Source: Thermasporomyces sp040195635
GTDB lineage: Bacteria > Actinomycetota > Actinomycetes > Propionibacteriales > Actinopolymorphaceae
Assembly: GCF_040195635.1 (NCBI RefSeq)
Contig: NZ_JBEFTX010000018.1
Location: forward strand, 1-64,000
Direction: 5' to 3'
DNA length: 64,000 bases
The notes beneath the pieces were generated by a model, which saw only the letters and a list, made by a program, of their open reading frames with translations, was not told the origin of the DNA and ran no database searches. Shown here piece after piece: positions 41,880 through 50,175 of the stretch. Made by a program: the position numbers and the translations under genes. Position 1 is the stretch's first letter; the number at the start of each line of letters is the position of its first letter.

Positions 41880-42968
41880 TCAGGACAGTAACGGCAGCCG
41901 CACCTCGAACCGGCAGCCGGCGCCGCGGTTGCTGGCGCGGATCCGGCCGCGATGTGCCTCGACCAGGCCACGGGCGATCGCGAGGCCGAGTCCGCTGCCC
42001 GCGGGTTGTTCGGCTCCGCCGCCGCGCTCTCGCGGCGTCCGCGCATGGCTGCCACGGAACGCGACGTCGAACACGCGGCCCAGTTCGTTCTCGGGGATGC
42101 CGCCACATGCGTCGTCGACCCACACGGACGCCTCCCCGTCGGTGCTGGCGACGTATACGGTGACGCTCGACCCGGGTGCGGTGTGGTGGACGGCGTTCGA
42201 CACGAGGTTGCGGACCACGCGCGCCAGCTCGGGAGAGCTGCCCAGCACAGCCGGACCCGGCGGACCCACCGCCACCCGCGAACGCAGCACGACCCCCTTG
42301 CGGTCCGCGACCGGACGCTCGGCCGCCACCGCCTCGTCGACCACCTCACACAGGTCGACCGTCGAGAGGGTGAGGCGGAGTGCACCGGCCGTGATCCTCG
42401 AGTACTCGAACAGGTCGTCGACCATCCGGGACAGCCGTTGCGCCTCGCCGGTGATCTTGTGCGCGTACGCACCCACCTCGTCCGGCTGTGCCACCACCCC
42501 GTCGGAGAGCGCCTCTGCCATGGCCCGGATCCCGGCCAAGGGTGTACGAAGGTCGTGGCTCACCCAGGCGACGAGCTCCCGGCGGGCGGCCTCGGCGGCC
42601 CGTTCGCGGGCGCGGGCGTCCCGCTCCCACACACTGCGCCGGGCGAGCGCGCGCCCGAGCAGAACAGCGGTCGGCACCGTCACGGCCGTGACCAGCGCAC
42701 AGATCACCAGCGTCGTCGTCAGGATCGGCGTGAACATGAACCCGCTCACGCCGACCACGCCGGCAAGGGTGGCGGCCAGTGGCGTCAGCACGAGCATCGT
42801 CATCGAGGTGGCGAGGCGCCGGTTGCGCAGCTGATGAAGGACGGCCGCCCCGACAAGTGCCACCGGAAGTGAGAACGCGACGGCGTACGGCGCGACGTGC
42901 ACGATCTCGGTGAACACGTCCGGCGCCGCGACGAAGAATGCCGGCGCCCCCACGGAGACTGTCTGCAC
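41880..42968 (-). CDS. Two-component sensor histidine kinase
   Basis: The 362-residue protein has three to four N-terminal hydrophobic segments (about 25-108), a short linker, the dimerisation domain with SHDLRTPLAG (phospho-acceptor His138), an N box (NLVSNAVHHT), and ATP-lid GGIPENELGRVFD and GSGLGLAIARG. It lacks a large exterior sensor domain, so it may sense a membrane signal. GTG 42968 is five bases after the response-regulator stop, with AAGG upstream; the open frame to 43109 runs into the regulator gene and is rejected. It is co-transcribed with the regulator. Confidence 0.88.
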   Translation of the reverse strand: MQTVSVGAPAFFVAAPDVFTEIVHVAPYAVAFSLPVALVGAAVLHQLRNRRLATSMTMLVLTPLAATLAGVVGVSGFMFTPILTTTLVICALVTAVTVPTAVLLGRALARRSVWERDARARERAAEAARRELVAWVSHDLRTPLAGIRAMAEALSDGVVAQPDEVGAYAHKITGEAQRLSRMVDDLFEYSRITAGALRLTLSTVDLCEVVDEAVAAERPVADRKGVVLRSRVAVGPPGPAVLGSSPELARVVRNLVSNAVHHTAPGSSVTVYVASTDGEASVWVDDACGGIPENELGRVFDVAFRGSHARTPRERGGGAEQPAGSGLGLAIARGLVEAHRGRIRASNRGAGCRFEVRLPLLS

Positions 42969-42973
42969 GGGTG

Positions 42974-43738
42974 TCAACCTTGCCGGTCGTAGCGGTAGCC
43001 GACGCCCCACACGGTCACGATCCGGCGCGGCTGGGTGGGGAGGGCCTCGATCTTCTCCCGGAGCCTCCGTACGTGCACCGTGACCGTCGACTGGTCGCCG
43101 AAGTCCCAACCCCAGACGCGTTCGAGGAGCTGGGTGCGGGTGAAGGCGGTCCCCGGATGGACGATCAGGAAGCTCAGCAGGTCGAACTCGCGGATGGTGA
43201 GCGCAAGCTCGCGGCCACCCAGCGTCGCCCGGCGGGCCGCCAGGTCGATCATGAGGTCCGCGTCGACGAGCTGCCGGTGTCCACTGGCGCCGTCCAACCC
43301 GTCGGGTGCGGGACCGTCGGCGGTCGGGCGACCGTCGGACCGCCGGAGGATGGACTGGACCCGGAGGGCCAGCTCGCGCGGACTGAACGGCTTCGTCACG
43401 TAGTCGTCGGCTCCGACCTCCAGGCCGAGGATCCGATCGTCCTCCTCACCCAACGCGGTCAGCATGAGGACGGGCAACGCCGAGCTTCGGCGGATCCGGG
43501 CGCACACCTCGATGCCGCCGATGCCCGGCAGCATCAGGTCGAGCACCACCAGGTCGGGATGGCGCTCGTTGACCATTTCGAGCGCGGTCTCGCCGTCCCC
43601 GGCCATGATCACCTCGTGGCCGGACCTTTCCAGGTAACGGCGTACGACGTCACGCACCATCACGTCATCGTCGACGACCAGCACCCTGCGTGGCGAGGCG
43701 CCGCCGGTCACCGCCTCCCGGTCCGTTCGTTCATCCAT
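42974..43738 (-). CDS. OmpR/PhoB-family response regulator
   Basis: The 254-residue protein has a receiver domain with VVDDD (22-25), phospho-acceptor Asp67 (VVLDLMLPG) and Lys116 (YVTKPF), then a winged-helix domain with LTIREFDLLSFL, RTQLLERVWGW and VTVHVRRLREKIE. The linker is acidic/Gly-rich, about 20 residues. A TGAGG ribosome site lies 7 bases before ATG 43738. It is divergent from the GT2/DUF2064 pair, so the surrounding glycan genes are its probable targets. Confidence 0.92.
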   Translation of the reverse strand: MDERTDREAVTGGASPRRVLVVDDDVMVRDVVRRYLERSGHEVIMAGDGETALEMVNERHPDLVVLDLMLPGIGGIEVCARIRRSSALPVLMLTALGEEDDRILGLEVGADDYVTKPFSPRELALRVQSILRRSDGRPTADGPAPDGLDGASGHRQLVDADLMIDLAARRATLGGRELALTIREFDLLSFLIVHPGTAFTRTQLLERVWGWDFGDQSTVTVHVRRLREKIEALPTQPRRIVTVWGVGYRYDRQG

Positions 43739-43947
43739 GTATCGCCTCACCGCGATGGTCGCACCGCCTTGGTCCGACGGGTGTGCTCGGCCTCCAGCCC
43801 GCAGGGTACGGGCAGCAGTGGCGAACCACTCCGGACACCCAGCCTGCCGCTGAGCCACCAAGGACGGCGCACGCGGTGGCGAGCCGTCAGGAATTGGTAA
43901 TACGTACCTTGCGCCTTGATGCGCGTATTGCGCCCTATCGTCAGGCC

Positions 43948-44607
43948 GTGGACGAGATCGACGTCGTGTTGCCCTGCCTCGACGAGGCCGCGGCACTTCC
44001 GGGTGTGCTGTCGACGTTTCCCGCCCACTATCGCGCCATCGTCGTCGACAACGGGTCGACCGACGGATCGCCTGAGATCGCTCGGCGACACGGCGCGGTA
44101 GTGGTGACCGAACCTCGCCGCGGCTATGGCGCCGCTGTGCACACAGGGATGCTGGCCAGCCGGAGCGCCATCGTGTGCGTCCTCGACGCCGACGGCTCGC
44201 TCGATCCGGTTGAGCTGCCGCGCCTGGTCGATCCACTCACCAGCGGAGCCGCCGATCTTGTCCTCGGGCGGCGGGTGGCCAGCACACCCAAGGCATGGCC
44301 CTGGCATGCCCGCTGGGGAAACGCCGTTCTTGCCGGGCTGGTACGCCGCCGCGGTCTGAACGTCCACGACATCGGCCCGATGCGGGCTGGTTACCGCACT
44401 CGGTTGCTCGACCTGGGGATGACCGACCGTGCGTTCGGTTACCCGCTCGAACTCCTGCTCCGAGCCGCCCGGGCCGGGTGGCGAGTGCACGAGCTCGACG
44501 TCGCCTATCGGCCGCGAACCGCGGGCACCCGGTCGAAGGTGTCGGGCTCGCTGCGAGGGACGCTGCGAGCCGTGCGGGACATGACGACTGCCATGCGCCG
44601 GGTGTGA
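43948..44607 (+). CDS. Family 2 glycosyltransferase (dolichol-phosphate-mannose-synthase-like)
   Basis: The 219-residue GT-A enzyme has VVLPCLDEAAALPG, VVDNGSTDGSPEIA, GYGAAVHTG and the metal motif DADGSLDP (about residues 88-95). It has no membrane segment. It could make a polyprenyl-phosphate sugar for the nearby GT-C enzyme. The GTG at 43948 follows TATCGT (43936-43941) by 6 bases, so the mRNA is probably leaderless. TTGCGCC occurs twice upstream (43909, 43928) and may be part of a regulator site. The DUF2064 gene follows by 4 bp. Confidence 0.85.
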   Translation: MDEIDVVLPCLDEAAALPGVLSTFPAHYRAIVVDNGSTDGSPEIARRHGAVVVTEPRRGYGAAVHTGMLASRSAIVCVLDADGSLDPVELPRLVDPLTSGAADLVLGRRVASTPKAWPWHARWGNAVLAGLVRRRGLNVHDIGPMRAGYRTRLLDLGMTDRAFGYPLELLLRAARAGWRVHELDVAYRPRTAGTRSKVSGSLRGTLRAVRDMTTAMRRV

Positions 44608-44611
44608 CCAC

Positions 44612-45298
44612 ATGCCGACAGGTGTGCTCGTGGTCGTAAAGGCGCCGGAACCGGGGCATGTCAAGACACGGTTGACGCCAATCGCGACCCCGGTCGAGGC
44701 GGCGGACATCGCGGCGGCCGCGCTGCTCGACACTCTGGACGCGGTGCACGCCACCGGAGCGGTCGTCATCGTCGCCCTCGCGGGCGACCTGGACCGATCC
44801 CTTCGTGGCAAGGAGATTAGGTCTCAGCTCGCCCGCGGCGTCGTCCTTTCCCAACGCGGCGACAGCTTCGGCGACCGGCTCGCGAACGCGCACCTCGACG
44901 CGCGCGAAGTCCATCCGTACGGGCCGATCCTGCAGATCGGTGGCGACACTCCGCAGGTCACCCCGGAACTACTGTCGCAAGCGGCCTCGCGGCTCCGGAG
45001 CCGCGAGGTCGACGGTGTGCTGGGACCGGCAGCCGACGGTGGCTGGTGGGCGATCGGCCTCCGCACCGCGAAACACGCCGAGACTCTCCGAACGGTGCCC
45101 ATGTCACGCAGCGACACCGGAGCACAAACCCTGGCAGCCCTTCGTACATTGGGCATTCGCATCACCATGCTGCCCCAACTGCGTGATGTCGACACGGTCG
45201 AGGACGCCGTGGCGACCGCCGCCCAGATCCCGGGCAGCCGGTTCGCACGCGCGGTGGCCGCACTGCGGGACCGGACTCCCACACCGGTGGAGCCCTAA
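44612..45298 (+). CDS. DUF2064 / TIGR04282-type glycosyltransferase-like protein
   Basis: The 228-residue protein begins GVLVVVKAPEPGHVKTRLTP, the pattern of the nucleotidyltransferase-like DUF2064 family, and contains LQIGGDTPQVTPELL and GPAADGGWWAIGL. Members sit beside GT2 enzymes and are presumed to handle a nucleotide sugar or related donor; no activity is firmly established to my knowledge. It lies 4 bp after the GT2 gene, clearly the same operon. Confidence 0.87.
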   Translation: MPTGVLVVVKAPEPGHVKTRLTPIATPVEAADIAAAALLDTLDAVHATGAVVIVALAGDLDRSLRGKEIRSQLARGVVLSQRGDSFGDRLANAHLDAREVHPYGPILQIGGDTPQVTPELLSQAASRLRSREVDGVLGPAADGGWWAIGLRTAKHAETLRTVPMSRSDTGAQTLAALRTLGIRITMLPQLRDVDTVEDAVATAAQIPGSRFARAVAALRDRTPTPVEP

Positions 45299-45306
45299 AC
45301 TGCAGC

Positions 45307-46227
45307 ATGGGCAGGAAACCGGACCTGAACAGTGTTGACGTCCGCATGCTCGCGCGGGAACTGCTTGCGAGCGACGAGGTGAACATCTCGTCGGTGCAAA
45401 CAGAGGGCGAGGAGACTCACGCCTACCGCGTTGCGAGTAGGGAGCGTGTCGGCTGCCTCCGCATTGGTCGCTCGACCCGCGGCTTCACCAAGGACCGCTG
45501 GGCGCACGAGATGCTTGGCGACAGCGTACCTGTACCCCGCATCTGGGAGATCGGCCAACTCGACGAGAAGCGTGCGTTCTGTCTGAGTGAATGGATACCC
45601 GGTGCGACTCTGCAGGATCTCACCGCAGCGGAGGTGAAACAGGCACTGCCGGCGGTTTTCGACGCCTGGTCGATCATCGCCAGCGGCGATGTCGAGAACA
45701 TCTCCGGTTACGGCACCTTCGACCCTGAAAGCCAGGTCGCCGCTCACGAAACATGGCACGGGTTCCTTCGGGCACCCGCCGACAAAGCCGCGTCCTGGGA
45801 CACCGCCTGGACCGCCCCTCGATCCGGACAACTCGCCGAACTGCTGGACACCTACACCGTCCTCGTCGGCCGCTGCCCCGCCGAACGGGGACTCGTACAC
45901 GGCGACTGGGGATCCAACAACCTGCTCGTCGCCGACGGCCGCGTAGCCGCAGTACTGGACTGGGAGGACGCCGCCATAGGTGATCCGCTTCAGGACGTGG
46001 GAAAACGCTTCTGGGCAACCTGGCCACCGGTGGCTACCTGCGTGACGCTGCAAGCCGCATACTGCGAGGCACGGTTCGGCGACGTGCCGGGCTACCGCGA
46101 CCGGATACTGTGCTACGACCTGCACCGCGGGCTTGACGGCATCGGCGCCGCCCTTGCCGACGGTGCTCACACTTGGGCGGACTGGGCCTTTCGCCGCTGC
46201 CTCGAGCTTGTCCAGCAAGCCCGATAG
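45307..46227 (+). CDS. Aminoglycoside phosphotransferase (APH) family protein
   Basis: The 306-residue protein has an intact kinase-like core: FCLSEWIPG hinge (about residue 96), catalytic loop VHGDWGSNNLL (about 197-207) and metal-binding VLDWEDAAIGDPLQD. Unlike the homologue at 5980-7038, all catalytic residues are present, so it is probably an active small-molecule kinase. The substrate is unknown; antibiotic resistance is only one option. ATG 45307 lies 5 bases after TAAACT, whose TAA is the stop of the preceding gene, which suggests an internal leaderless promoter. Confidence 0.85.
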   Translation: MGRKPDLNSVDVRMLARELLASDEVNISSVQTEGEETHAYRVASRERVGCLRIGRSTRGFTKDRWAHEMLGDSVPVPRIWEIGQLDEKRAFCLSEWIPGATLQDLTAAEVKQALPAVFDAWSIIASGDVENISGYGTFDPESQVAAHETWHGFLRAPADKAASWDTAWTAPRSGQLAELLDTYTVLVGRCPAERGLVHGDWGSNNLLVADGRVAAVLDWEDAAIGDPLQDVGKRFWATWPPVATCVTLQAAYCEARFGDVPGYRDRILCYDLHRGLDGIGAALADGAHTWADWAFRRCLELVQQAR

Positions 46228-46314
46228 CCGTCGCTTCCCGCGTTCCTGCATCATCTGAAGCGACTCCTGCACACCTTGGACTCCGAGCGGACGCCATCGG
46301 GAAGATCACCAGGA

Positions 46315-47799
46315 TCAGGTCATGGAGTCGTTCACGGCACGTTGGTTCTGGGTATCGGCCGTCTGTTTGCCGGCTGCTCGGATACACACGAGCGCGACGG
46401 CTGACAACGCACTGATCGCCGTCGCCAGAATGATGGCTGCTCGCATCCCTCCAGGCTGATCGGAGAGGGACCACACGAGGGTGGCCAGGGCGGGGCCCAT
46501 GGCGAAGCCCATCGTGCGGGCGAGGCTCGTCGAGGAACCGGTGGTTGCCAGCAAGTGTGGCGGTGTGTTGGTCATAGCCATTGCCATGTTCGGCGCGTTG
46601 AAGAGGCCGTTTCCGCAGCCTGCCAGGAACAGTCGCCACGCCAGGTCGGCGGGACCCCATGAGCCGTCCATCGGCAGGAGTAGAGCCAGGCCGCCGGTGA
46701 ACAACACCGCGCCAAGAACGGCGGTACTCCGATGACCCCACCAGTCACCCAACACGCCGCCGACCGGGCCCATCAGGGCCATTCCTGCGGGGAAGAAGAG
46801 GAGCGTGACACCGGCGACGGACACCGACTCGCCGACTTCCCGTTGCATGAAGTACGGAGTAATGAAGAACACCACGCCGATGGCCGTCGCGGCCGAGCCC
46901 AGCGCGAGATGTGGTCCCACCTCTCCTGGTGTGCGGAAGAGTTCACGGACGGCGCCACTGATAGGCATTCGTAGCCAGAGAAGAAGCAGCGGTGGCGAGA
47001 GGAGTGCCAGCATCATCCACGCTGGCCCTTTGCTCGCGGTGAAGGAAAGGGCGAGCAGGAGGGCGGCGACAGCTGCGCTGAGCAACGCGGACTCGGCAAA
47101 CCATGTGCGACCGGGCACCCGTAACGGCGCATCAGGCGCCAACATACGCACTCCGACCACCATGACAAGAACACTCACAGGGACGTTGACGAAGAAGATC
47201 CACGGCCAGCCAAGCACCTCGACGACCATGCCGCCCAGCCCCGGCCCGCTGATGAGTCCGAGCGGACCGAGGGTCGTGATCAGCCCCATCGCACGGCCGC
47301 GCAGCCCCGGCCCGCTGATGAGTCCGAGCGGACCGAGGGTCGTGATCAGCCCCATCGCACGGCCGCGTGCCTGCGGCCGAACGGCCGCCGTGGCCAACGC
47401 CGGAACGAGCGAGAACAGGAGTGCGCCGAAGGTTCCCTGAACCAGTCGGGCACCGATCAGCCAGGCCAGGCTGGGTGCAATACCCGCTGCGATGCTCGCG
47501 AGAGCGAAGCCGGTGAGCGAAAACCCCAGGGCCGGCCGCCGTCCGACACTGTCCAGCCAGCGGCCGCTCGGCAGTGCCAAGCCGGCAAGTGGCAGCAGGT
47601 AGGCGAGCACGACCCATTCGGTCATGCTGGTGGCGACCTGAAAGTCCCGCTCGATCGCCGGCAGCGCGACATTGACGATGCTCATGTCCACGGACGCCAT
47701 GAACACGGCCAGGCCGGCTGCGACCACCAGCCACCACTGGTTCCGTACTCCGTCGGCTAGCCCTGAAGGGCTCGAGCGACCGCTGGGCCCGTCAGCCAC
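46315..47799 (-). CDS. MFS drug-efflux transporter (DHA2-like) with an internal duplication
   Basis: The protein is about 494 residues with many hydrophobic segments. The first carries MASVDMSIVNVALPAIERDF, the usual first motif of 14-helix drug:H+ antiporters, followed by GRWLDSVGRRP (motif A). The segment RGRAMGLITTLGPLGLISGP occurs twice in tandem through an exact 66-bp DNA duplication. This repeats motif C of helix 5 and would add about one helix, possibly upsetting topology. GTG 47799 follows GGAGGGG; the frame extends to 47859 without support. A divergent VOC gene lies 199 bp away. Confidence 0.82.
   Translation of the reverse strand: MADGPSGRSSPSGLADGVRNQWWLVVAAGLAVFMASVDMSIVNVALPAIERDFQVATSMTEWVVLAYLLPLAGLALPSGRWLDSVGRRPALGFSLTGFALASIAAGIAPSLAWLIGARLVQGTFGALLFSLVPALATAAVRPQARGRAMGLITTLGPLGLISGPGLRGRAMGLITTLGPLGLISGPGLGGMVVEVLGWPWIFFVNVPVSVLVMVVGVRMLAPDAPLRVPGRTWFAESALLSAAVAALLLALSFTASKGPAWMMLALLSPPLLLLWLRMPISGAVRELFRTPGEVGPHLALGSAATAIGVVFFITPYFMQREVGESVSVAGVTLLFFPAGMALMGPVGGVLGDWWGHRSTAVLGAVLFTGGLALLLPMDGSWGPADLAWRLFLAGCGNGLFNAPNMAMAMTNTPPHLLATTGSSTSLARTMGFAMGPALATLVWSLSDQPGGMRAAIILATAISALSAVALVCIRAAGKQTADTQNQRAVNDSMT
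47236..47367. repeat. Exact 66-bp tandem duplication within the MFS gene
   Basis: Two identical 66-bp units, 47236-47301 and 47302-47367, in frame (22 codons). No mismatches were seen, so it is recent or an assembly artefact. Confidence 0.92.
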
Positions 47800-47923
47800 G
47801 ACAGAACCCCTCCATCTCAATGCGCCCAGCCCGGCTTCCAACAACCCGCGACGAATCACATGTGTGCTTGCCCCATGCGCGACCGGCCGCGGCTCGTGCC
47901 GTCGGCCAATGCATCAATCTGAT

Positions 47924-47950
47924 TTGACCTAACTCTGTTTGATGTATCCT
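47924..47950 (+). promoter_or_regulatory. Candidate promoter of the VOC gene and its leader ORF
   Basis: TTGACC (47924-47929) and TATCCT (47945-47950), spaced by 15 bases, with near-direct repeats CTGATTTGA and CTGTTTGA overlapping. Transcription would start near 47957. The spacing is short of optimal. Confidence 0.4.
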
Positions 47951-47956
47951 CCAGTC

Positions 47957-47986
47957 ATGGCTGTGTCCTGTCAACCATCGACGTAA
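47957..47986 (+). CDS. Nine-codon upstream ORF (MAVSCQPST) before the VOC gene
   Basis: ATG 47957 begins 6 bases after the -10-like TATCCT, so it could be translated leaderless. Its stop TAA (47984-47986) overlaps the strong ribosome site AAGGAGGT (47985-47992) of the VOC gene. Translation of the uORF could therefore affect ribosome access there. It contains one Cys codon. No direct evidence of expression. Confidence 0.3.
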   Translation: MAVSCQPST

Positions 47987-47998
47987 GGAGGTCCGGCC

Positions 47999-48379
47999 GT
48001 GACGCCATCCGATCAGTTCGCCAGTGTCCGCTACCTCGTCGACGACGTCCAAGCTGCCGTTGACTACTACACCGGCCATCTCGGGTTCGCCCTAGGCTTC
48101 AACGCCGCACCTGCCTTCGCCGAAGTCACCGCGGGTCGACTGCGGCTGCTGCTGTCCGGACCCTCCAGCTCCGGCGCCCGCGCGACCCCGGACGACGCCG
48201 CCGGCGGCGGAGGCAACCGCATCCATCTGATCGTCGACGATCTCGATGCCGAGGTCGGCAGGCTGCGCAACGCCGGGCTGTCCTTCCGCAGCGACGTGGT
48301 CGCCGGGCCCGGCGGACGCCAGATTCTCCTCGCCGACCCTGCCGACAACCTCATCGAACTGTTCGAGCCCGCCAACTGA
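47999..48379 (+). CDS. VOC-superfamily (glyoxalase/bleomycin-resistance-like) protein
   Basis: The 126-residue protein shows the paired beta-alpha-beta-beta-beta pattern: ASVRYLVDDVQAAVDYYTGHLGF, then NRIHLIVDDLDAEVGRLRNAGLSFR and RQILLADPADNLIELFEP. The terminal ELFEP strand is typical. It may bind or modify a small electrophile or drug. AAGGAGGT 7 bases before GTG 47999 is a near-perfect ribosome site, implying strong translation. It is divergent from the MFS efflux pump, so the two could form a resistance pair; inferred only. Confidence 0.87.
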   Translation: MTPSDQFASVRYLVDDVQAAVDYYTGHLGFALGFNAAPAFAEVTAGRLRLLLSGPSSSGARATPDDAAGGGGNRIHLIVDDLDAEVGRLRNAGLSFRSDVVAGPGGRQILLADPADNLIELFEPAN

Positions 48380-48459
48380 GCTGATCAGGTGTTCGGGCTG
48401 CGCGAGGCGGGCACCGTGCAGGAGACTGGCGGCTCACCGATCGAGGAGATCCACCGCGC

Positions 48460-49356
48460 ATGACTGATGACAGCACCCGCCTCGCCGTCCTGATCGACGC
48501 CGACAACACCTCTCCAAAGCTGATCAAGGAGATGTTCGAGGAACTGGCCGGCTACGGGACCATCACCGTCAAGCGGGCGTACGGCGACTGGACCAACCCG
48601 CACCTGGGCGGCTGGCGCGACATTCTCCTCGCCAATGCCATCTCCCCGGAGCAGCAGTTCGCCTACACCTACGGCAAGAACGCCACCGACTCGGCGCTGA
48701 TCATCGACGCCATGGACCTGCTGTACTCCGGCAACGTCGAGGGCTTCGCCATCGTCTCCAGCGACAGCGACTTCACCCCACTTGCCACCCGACTGCGCGA
48801 GTCGGGCAAGCGGGTCATCGGCGTCGGGCGCCGCAAGACGCCGAAGGCCTTCGTGGAGGCGTGCGAGAAGTTCGTGTTCCTCGAGGTCCTCGCCGGCGAC
48901 GGCGGTGCGACGGAGCCGGCGAAGGATGACCAACCGCGTCCGATCCAGAGCGTGCTGACCAAGGCGCTGAACAGGGTGGACACCGACGACGACGACTGGG
49001 CCTCGCTCAGTGCGCTCGGCAACCACCTGAACCGCACCGACCCGGCGTTCGACTCGCGCAACTACGGGTTCGGCAAACTTAGCGATCTGGTCAAGGCGCA
49101 GCCATTCGTCGAGACGAAGACCGTCACCGGGCAGGGTGGACGTGGGCGGCTGTGGGTGCGGCTCAAGGGTCGTCGACCTGTCGACGCGGTGCCGACGGCG
49201 AAAGCAGTGAAGAACACGACCAAGAAGGCGGCCGCGAAGAAGTCCACCGAGAAGACAGCGAAGAAGGCCGCCGCCCCGAAGACGGCCCGGAAGACGGCCC
49301 GGAAGACGGCGCGGAAGTCGGCGGCGAAGGCTCCGAACCGCGACAGCCGCCTGTAG
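48460..49356 (+). CDS. NYN-domain (LabA-like) putative ribonuclease with OST-HTH-like and Lys/Ala-rich tail
   Basis: The 298-residue protein has an N-terminal NYN/PIN-like domain with LAVLIDADNTSP (acidic site), DSALIIDAMDLLY, IVSSDSDFTPLA and VIGVGRRKTPKAFVEAC. A middle domain (about 160-235) resembles OST-HTH/LOTUS (WASLSALGNHLNRTDPAFDSRNYGFGKLSDL) and probably binds RNA. The last 55 residues are KKAA/KTAR repeats like histone H1 or other nucleic-acid-binding tails. The architecture suggests an RNA-processing or RNA-decay factor. Its neighbours are unrelated. Confidence 0.87.
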   Translation: MTDDSTRLAVLIDADNTSPKLIKEMFEELAGYGTITVKRAYGDWTNPHLGGWRDILLANAISPEQQFAYTYGKNATDSALIIDAMDLLYSGNVEGFAIVSSDSDFTPLATRLRESGKRVIGVGRRKTPKAFVEACEKFVFLEVLAGDGGATEPAKDDQPRPIQSVLTKALNRVDTDDDDWASLSALGNHLNRTDPAFDSRNYGFGKLSDLVKAQPFVETKTVTGQGGRGRLWVRLKGRRPVDAVPTAKAVKNTTKKAAAKKSTEKTAKKAAAPKTARKTARKTARKSAAKAPNRDSRL

Positions 49357-49491
49357 TCCGAGTGGACGCTCAGCCACCGCTTCCGATGCGCCCAGCTCGC
49401 GTTGACGGCTCGCCGTCGGGCGGGCCGGTCCCGACCCGAGCTGCAGTGCGCACCGCTTCCATCCACCCCGGTGGCCTGCCATCATTCGAGC

Positions 49492-50015
49492 GTGAAGACG
49501 ATGGTGGCTCGGCTGCCCTGGGAGGTGCTCGTCGCCGCGGCCATCGTCGCGCCTCTCGTCTACGTCGTCCTGGGACTCGGGCGAGGCCCAGGTGACCGTG
49601 AGTTCGTCGAGGAGCAGCTCACCGACGGTCTGCATGGCCTGCCCATCGCCCTGCCCGTGGAGCTGCCCGACGGCTATTCGCCCCCCAGCTGGTACCACTC
49701 CGAAGGCCACAGCGTAAGAACCGCGTGGTTCGTCGGCTTCGACACGTTCAACTTTGGTGACTTCGGGGACGACCCTCCGCCTGTCGAGCTGTGCATCCAG
49801 CGCGCTGACAGCAACAGCCGACGCTGTGCAGGAACCAGCGGGTCCAGGCCCAGGCCCGAATCCGAGCGCGGGCTCCACGTCGAGAGGCAGGTCGGCGCAA
49901 TCCGCGTAGTAGTCAACCCCCTGGTCGACCCCCGAACATTGTCGAATCGGACCTCAACGCATGGGATGACGTCGAGTTCACCACCGACCTCGACACGGTG
50001 ACGTGGCTGCGATAA
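49492..50015 (+). pseudogene. Membrane-anchored small protein, frameshifted paralogue of the next gene
   Basis: The GTG at 49492 (or ATG 49501) opens a protein with one N-terminal helix (VLVAAAIVAPLVYVVLGL) and GLPIALPVELPDGYSPPSW, matching the neighbour encoded at 50176-50679 (GIPIALPVELPPGYEPPDF). The frame as read stops at 50001 with a Ser/Thr-rich end. One extra C in the CCCCC run at 49929-49933 restores a tail ending VEFTTDLDTVTWLR, stop 50015, which parallels the neighbour's VPFTMDLNEVRWVR. So the gene carries a one-base frameshift (real or a sequencing error). Family unknown. Confidence 0.7.
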
Positions 50016-50175
50016 CAACCCGCGCCGATAAACGCATACAGCGGAAAGGTTCAGCAACACCGCCCACCACGGCCGCCCGAGCGAGACCGTCAATGCCCGT
50101 AGGGCCAGAGCGAATGTCCTCGTCGACCCACGTGCCCGCCTTTCCACGTACTTGCTGGTCTGCCATGCTGCGGAA

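Noticed and set aside
42969..43109. N-terminal extension of the histidine kinase frame
   Set aside because: It overlaps the 3' end of the response regulator. GTG 42968 with AAGG upstream gives a normal kinase start.
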